Positions 6,272 through 9,353 of a stretch of 9,353 nt of DNA are shown here, piece by piece; position 1 is the stretch's first letter; every line of letters begins with the position of its first letter. The notes under the pieces are model-generated. The model did no database searches. It worked only from the letters and a program-made list of their open reading frames with translations, and was not told the origin of the DNA. The DNA is taken from assembly GCA_023249275.1 (NCBI GenBank), contig JAHFCV010000091.1:1-9353 (forward strand), given 5' to 3'. The DNA is from Candidatus Methanoperedens sp. (lineage in GTDB: Archaea > Halobacteriota > Methanosarcinia > Methanosarcinales > Methanoperedenaceae). The translations under genes and the position numbers were made by a program.

Positions 6272-6325
6272 CTGCGGTTATGTTTGCTACGACAGATGAT
6301 AATCGAAATTTAAGGATGTGTAATA

Positions 6326-6532
6326 GTGGCAGAATATCAGGAAAAAAATGCCCCGGTAACAGTCGGGGAAACGTATGACGTATCGATAACAGACATAGCA
6401 AAAGAGGGCGACGGCATCGCCAGGATAGAAGGTTTTGTTATCTTCGTTCCGGCGACAAAAGTCGGAGATAACGTTAAGATAAAGGTAAATAAGGTAATGC
6501 GAAAGTTCGCAATCGCTGAGAAAGTAGAATAA
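6326..6532 (+). CDS. Free-standing TRAM-domain RNA-binding protein
   Basis: The 68-residue protein is essentially one TRAM domain, a small beta-barrel that binds RNA. The diagnostic run is at about 13-52: VGETYDVSITDIAKEGDGIARIEG, then FVIFVPATKVGDNVKIKVNKV, with a Lys/Arg-rich end (MRKFAIAEKVE). In other proteins this domain is fused to tRNA-modifying enzymes such as TrmA/MiaB types. Single-domain versions are characteristic of euryarchaea, and one from the cold-adapted methanogen Methanolobus psychrophilus has been described as an RNA chaperone. A role in unwinding RNA structure is therefore likely but inferred. GTG at 6326 is the only sensible start, since a TAA at 6311-6313 closes the frame and the domain needs the next codons. 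AAGGATGTG at 6312-6320 may serve as a weak ribosome site. The gene has its own promoter, a long leader and a T-rich end. Confidence -1.
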   Translation: MAEYQEKNAPVTVGETYDVSITDIAKEGDGIARIEGFVIFVPATKVGDNVKIKVNKVMRKFAIAEKVE

Positions 6533-6580
6533 TATTTTTTCTACTTTAATTTCTATTTTAATTATTATTTTTTATTTTTA
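6521..6580 (+). terminator. Hairpin and multiple T-tracts ending the TRAM transcript
   Basis: AAAGTAGAA (6521-6529) pairs with TTCTACTTT (6539-6547) in a perfect 9-bp stem that includes the last codons and flanks the stop. Successive T-rich runs follow to 6579, in places inside the end of the opposing helicase gene. Multiple T-tracts are a strong archaeal stop signal for the + strand. On the minus strand the same bases are A-rich and would not end the helicase transcript. Confidence -1.
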
Positions 6581-8739
6581 GTTTTCTTTATATCATTAAA
6601 AAAATTCATAAGCGAATACTTGACGCGCTCAGGCGCCACATCAACAATCTCGGCGCGCTCTTCTTCCGGGAATATATTGTATACGGAATACTTTCCCAGT
6701 TTTTTAGCTGATGAGGATGCATAGCGGGCGTCAAGCAGTACCCTGGCGCCATAGTCATCGGGCGAGCGCACTACCCTGCCAAGAGCCTGCCTTACTCTTC
6801 TTATTGTGGGGATTTCAATAGCATAATCCCAGCCGTGCCCGAATTCAGCTTCATAGGCAGCCTCAATCGCCCGCATCCTGTCGTTAAGAGCAGGGTAGCC
6901 GACGCCGACTATCACCACAGTCCTGCCCCGTCCGTTCTTGTAATCCACACCTTCTGTAAGCGTGCCCCACATATAGGATATGAGCACAGCCTTCTTCCCC
7001 GCCTCCCCTATCCTGAAGAATTCATCCCTGATTTGCTGCGCCGAAACGCCGACCTCGTCAAGGAAAACCGGGACATCGCAATTAAGCCTGCTCTTGTACT
7101 GTACGGCTTCATTGAAGCTTGGGAAAAAGATAAGCACATTCCCGTCCGACTGCTCTATTATATCGCCCAGGACTCTTGTTATCAGCTCCTTTGTTTCCGG
7201 GGCGTCCCTGTTCTTTGCAAATAGGGGAGGGACAGAGACTGCAATGGTCTGGCGCCTTTCTCTTGGGAAGCTGAGACCGAAAGCCAGTTCGCAGGTTTCG
7301 CGCGTTATGCCAAGCGTTGTTTTGATGGTCTCAAAAGGCGCAAGCGTGGCTGACATAAGAACTCCCGCATGGACTGAATTGAATATAGGCGCCGTGACAT
7401 TTTTGGGTATGCAGGTGAATAATTCAAGCCGCCCGTATATGTCCTTGTTCTGGCGCCTGACGCTTAAAACCGGGTAATAAGCCCTGTCGTTTGACAATTT
7501 TAAGTAATTGGATAAGAAAACCGCTGTTAATAGCACGCTGGATGTTTTTTTTACAGGGCTTTTCCCCTCGGTGAATTGCTTTTCATAGAAAGCGTCAATG
7601 GTTAATCCGAAGCTCCTCATATGTTCAATCGAATCTTGCGGTTTTTTAATTCCCGCTTCACCCATAGCCTTGAGAAGCTTAATCCTGAACATATCAACCC
7701 GTTCCTCGGGGTCTGCTATCCTGAGGTCGTACCAGTCGCTACCCACCCTTTCCCGTTCACCGAACCTCGTATTAAACCTGTTATTGTACGTGGATTTCAA
7801 GGTCTCCAGAAGAACACCAAGGAAAAGCTCAATATCCTGCGATGGCGCAGTATCCTTGTTTGCTTCATATTCATCAAGCGCCCTGTTGATTGTAAGCTCG
7901 GTGAGTGTCATGGATGAATGCGAGCGCGCTGCTGATTCGATATTATGCGCCTCATCAAAAATCGCTATGATATCACCAAGGCTTTTATCCATCCATCCCA
8001 GTACATTGGTGCGGATGTCCTCATTGAGAAAATGATGGTAATTACATATCAGAAGGTCTGCTTCTTTCATGAAGCGTTTTAATAATTCATACCCGCAGCT
8101 ATTATTTGATAATGCCCATTCAGCCACCTCTTCAGGCGTGCGCACGCCTGAAAAAAGCCATTTTCTAAAATCATCGTTGTCGCTTTTTAGCAGTTCAAGA
8201 AGCATATCGCACGAGTTTTTCCTGGTATCATGGAGCTGCCGCTCTTCCTTATCAAATTCCCTGCTCAACTCCCTTTGAACTTCGATTAAACTCGTATCTT
8301 TGACGCGCTTTAGTTTGTCATTAACCGACTTTATTTCGTTTTTCAATTGTCCTATGTCTTTTTCCTGTTCAATCAATTTGTAAGTATTTTCCCTGAGCAA
8401 GCTGCATGTGTCATAATCCATATCCTGCTTCGGGCACATCAGCATTTTACCTTTGAGGACAACGACTTTAATGTCTGCCTGCTTTTTTATTTCCCTTGCT
8501 TCTTCTATGAACTGTGCCATCTGCTGGTGGACATTTGTAGCGATTACCACCGTTTTTTTCTCTATTTTCGCGATATGGAGCGCAGGCGCAAGGGCGCTCA
8601 GCGTCTTTCCTGTCCCGCAAGCCCCTTCAAACAATACAACCTGTTTTTTAATAAGAGCCTCATAAATGGCATCCATCGCTTCCAGTTGATTTAGATAGTA
8701 TGAGCTCTTCGGGAAGTAGCGAAGGTAATCCTGTTTCAT
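6565..8739 (-). CDS. Rad3/XPD-like (DEAD_2) Fe-S DNA helicase with coiled-coil insert
   Basis: This 724-residue superfamily 2 helicase belongs to the XPD/Rad3/DinG group (COG1199), enzymes that unwind DNA 5' to 3' using ATP, usually in repair. Walker A is EGACGTGKT at 38-46. The DEAH box is FDEAH at 261-265, preceded by CNYHHFLN (232-239). Motif III is LMSATLAPF at 461-469, then NVLIFFPSF (534-542), ISYMWGTLTEGVDY (587-600) and the motif VI arginine region RRVRQALGRVVRSPDD (647-662). Four cysteines, C102, C112, C177 and C215, lie between Walker A and DEAH where XPD binds its 4Fe-4S cluster. Between C112 and C177 is a long charged helical stretch (about 117-172) predicted to be an antiparallel coiled coil. 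This resembles the helicases of haloarchaea and methanosarcinales more than crenarchaeal XPD. ATG at 8739 is supported by a TATA box about 27 bases upstream. The tail is Lys-rich. Confidence -1.
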   Translation of the reverse strand: MKQDYLRYFPKSSYYLNQLEAMDAIYEALIKKQVVLFEGACGTGKTLSALAPALHIAKIEKKTVVIATNVHQQMAQFIEEAREIKKQADIKVVVLKGKMLMCPKQDMDYDTCSLLRENTYKLIEQEKDIGQLKNEIKSVNDKLKRVKDTSLIEVQRELSREFDKEERQLHDTRKNSCDMLLELLKSDNDDFRKWLFSGVRTPEEVAEWALSNNSCGYELLKRFMKEADLLICNYHHFLNEDIRTNVLGWMDKSLGDIIAIFDEAHNIESAARSHSSMTLTELTINRALDEYEANKDTAPSQDIELFLGVLLETLKSTYNNRFNTRFGERERVGSDWYDLRIADPEERVDMFRIKLLKAMGEAGIKKPQDSIEHMRSFGLTIDAFYEKQFTEGKSPVKKTSSVLLTAVFLSNYLKLSNDRAYYPVLSVRRQNKDIYGRLELFTCIPKNVTAPIFNSVHAGVLMSATLAPFETIKTTLGITRETCELAFGLSFPRERRQTIAVSVPPLFAKNRDAPETKELITRVLGDIIEQSDGNVLIFFPSFNEAVQYKSRLNCDVPVFLDEVGVSAQQIRDEFFRIGEAGKKAVLISYMWGTLTEGVDYKNGRGRTVVIVGVGYPALNDRMRAIEAAYEAEFGHGWDYAIEIPTIRRVRQALGRVVRSPDDYGARVLLDARYASSSAKKLGKYSVYNIFPEEERAEIVDVAPERVKYSLMNFFNDIKKTKNKK

Positions 8740-8761
8740 CAGCGACTATAAGATTCGGCAT

Positions 8762-8769
8762 GATATAAA
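8762..8769 (-). promoter_or_regulatory. TATA box of the helicase gene
   Basis: The minus strand reads TTTATATC, seven of eight to TTTAWATA, centred 26-27 bases before the helicase ATG. This is the spacing for a leaderless transcript, and no ribosome-binding site is seen before the ATG. Confidence -1.
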
Positions 8770-8798
8770 CGGTGCGATAGAATCTCATAGACTTTTCA

Positions 8799-8827
8799 GT
8801 GATAACTTAGTAGTACTAAATTATCAC
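8799..8827. promoter_or_regulatory. 29-base near-perfect palindrome, candidate operator between divergent promoters
   Basis: GTGATAACTTAGTA (8799-8812), a central G, and TACTAAATTATCAC (8814-8827) form 14-bp arms with a single mismatch. It sits immediately upstream of the TATA box of the DUF356-like gene and about 30 bases upstream of the helicase TATA box. The position and symmetry suggest a dimeric helix-turn-helix regulator site. The regulator is unknown and no regulator gene is in the window. Confidence -1.
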
Positions 8828-8830
8828 CAG

Positions 8831-8838
8831 TGTATATA
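8831..8838 (+). promoter_or_regulatory. TATA box of the DUF356-like gene
   Basis: TGTATATA matches the archaeal consensus in seven of eight positions. It predicts transcription starting near 8861 and a leader of about 58 bases to the preferred ATG. The box itself lies in a second imperfect palindrome (CACCA 8825-8829 with TGGTG 8840-8844). Confidence -1.
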
Positions 8839-8872
8839 TTGGTGTTACTACCTCGTTTCAATTAATAAAAAA

Positions 8873-8908
8873 GGACTTGGATAAAAAAATGGACTTGGAT
8901 AGAAAAAC
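8873..8908 (+). repeat. Two tandem copies of an 18-bp unit at the 5' end of the DUF356-like gene
   Basis: GGACTTGGATAAAAAAAT (8873-8890) is followed directly by GGACTTGGATAGAAAAAC (8891-8908), differing at two positions. The unit length is a multiple of three. The repeat lies in the leader if the ATG at 8919 is used, or adds six-codon repeats to the N-terminus if an upstream start is used. Confidence -1.
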
Positions 8909-8918
8909 AGGGGAAAAC

Positions 8919-9311
8919 ATGAATTCGATGGCTGTGGTAAGAGCAGACGACTTATCTAAAGTTAAGATAGCTCTCTGCGATCTGGTGAGATATGGACACA
9001 TGACTTTTGCAGATCGTGCAAGAAAACTGGAACCAACCTTTGCAGATAATATTCTTATCCACATCATGAAAAGCCCTTTGAAAGCAACTTGTTCGGCAGC
9101 GGCAATAGTACCTCTGGTTGAACAGGCAAGCATTGCAATCGGGAGGCTGCGGAAAATCCACCCGCCAGCGCATGTGATAATCGTAAGCCCGAGGCATGAA
9201 ATATACCATGAGTTGGTCAACTACGTGGATATATTGCCCGAGATAGACCTGATGTTTGAGCCTAAAGCTGAGCCGGAGCAGGTTATGGCGACGGCTGAAG
9301 CACAGTTCTAA
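8919..9311 (+). CDS. Conserved methanogen-type protein, DUF356-like, function unknown
   Basis: The 130-residue product has an N-terminal segment VRADDLSKVKIALCDLVRYGHM, a conserved-looking centre HPPAHVIIVSPRHEIYHEL (around 87-105), and an acidic, less ordered end (EPKAEPEQVMATAEAQF). There is no signal peptide, membrane span or recognised catalytic motif. The pattern matches my memory of DUF356, a family known mainly from methanogenic and related archaea with no established role; I am moderately sure. The frame is open further upstream, with possible starts TTG 8877, ATG 8889, TTG 8895 and ATG 8928. I prefer ATG 8919 because AGGGG (8909-8913) lies five bases before it, and because the earlier codons are an 18-bp tandem duplication of low-complexity Asp/Lys sequence. 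The gene is divergent from the helicase, with its own TATA box and a palindrome upstream. T-runs follow the stop. Confidence -1.
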   Translation: MNSMAVVRADDLSKVKIALCDLVRYGHMTFADRARKLEPTFADNILIHIMKSPLKATCSAAAIVPLVEQASIAIGRLRKIHPPAHVIIVSPRHEIYHELVNYVDILPEIDLMFEPKAEPEQVMATAEAQF

Positions 9312-9324
9312 CAATACATAGTAA

Positions 9325-9353
9325 TTTTTTTTATTGGATTCATTTTTGTTTTT
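9325..9353 (+). terminator. T-tracts after the DUF356-like gene
   Basis: A run of eight T (9325-9332), then five T (9343-9347) and more at the window edge, start 14 bases after the stop codon. There is no strong hairpin. This is the usual form of an archaeal oligo-T terminator. Confidence -1.

Noticed and set aside
6316..6378. ATG at 6316 opening a 20-codon frame overlapping the TRAM start
   Set aside because: It is out of frame with the clear TRAM domain, ends at a TGA within the gene and has no supporting composition.
1..9353. CRISPR array, insertion sequence, integrase, tRNA or rRNA genes
   Set aside because: No regularly spaced repeats, terminal inverted repeats with a transposase, or recognisable RNA genes were seen on either strand by eye.

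Overview
The window reads as a stretch of chromosome from a euryarchaeon, most likely of the Methanosarcinales / ANME-2 (Methanoperedens-like) type. The evidence is a group II chaperonin (thermosome) next to a laterally acquired bacterial-type grpE-dnaK-dnaJ cluster, a free-standing TRAM-domain protein, a Rad3/XPD-type helicase of the kind seen in haloarchaea and methanogens, a DUF356-like protein, archaeal TATA/BRE promoters, and start codons that often sit at the expected transcription start. The organism is inferred from gene content only. No mobile element, CRISPR array, tRNA or rRNA gene was seen, and gene density is ordinary.

Layout. Bases 1-909 hold the 3' part of a thermosome subunit gene that starts before the window. 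After a 113-base gap come grpE (1023-1631) and dnaK (1631-3496), which overlap by one base, then an 81-base gap with a perfect hairpin, then dnaJ (3578-4735), all on the + strand. Two minus-strand genes follow: a small four-cysteine, probably zinc-binding protein (4743-5006), which converges on dnaJ with a 7-base gap, and a predicted nucleotidyltransferase (5181-6101). A divergent promoter region of about 220 bases leads to a TRAM-domain protein (6326-6532, +). This converges on a long Fe-S helicase gene (6565-8739, -). The helicase is divergent from a DUF356-like gene (8919-9311, +); a strong dyad symmetry lies between these two promoters.

How they work together. The first half is a protein-quality-control island: DnaJ delivers clients to DnaK, GrpE resets DnaK nucleotide, and the thermosome folds proteins in its closed cavity. 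The second half is a loose set of nucleic-acid genes (nucleotidyltransferase, RNA-binding TRAM, DNA helicase) with no clear operon logic. The main points of interest are regulatory: promoter-to-start spacings that predict leaderless mRNAs for at least two and perhaps three genes, a 29-base near-perfect palindrome at 8799-8827, a perfect 11-bp hairpin between dnaK and dnaJ, a five-codon upstream ORF before grpE, and a roughly 107-base leader before the TRAM gene. I do not see a clearly new multi-gene system here.
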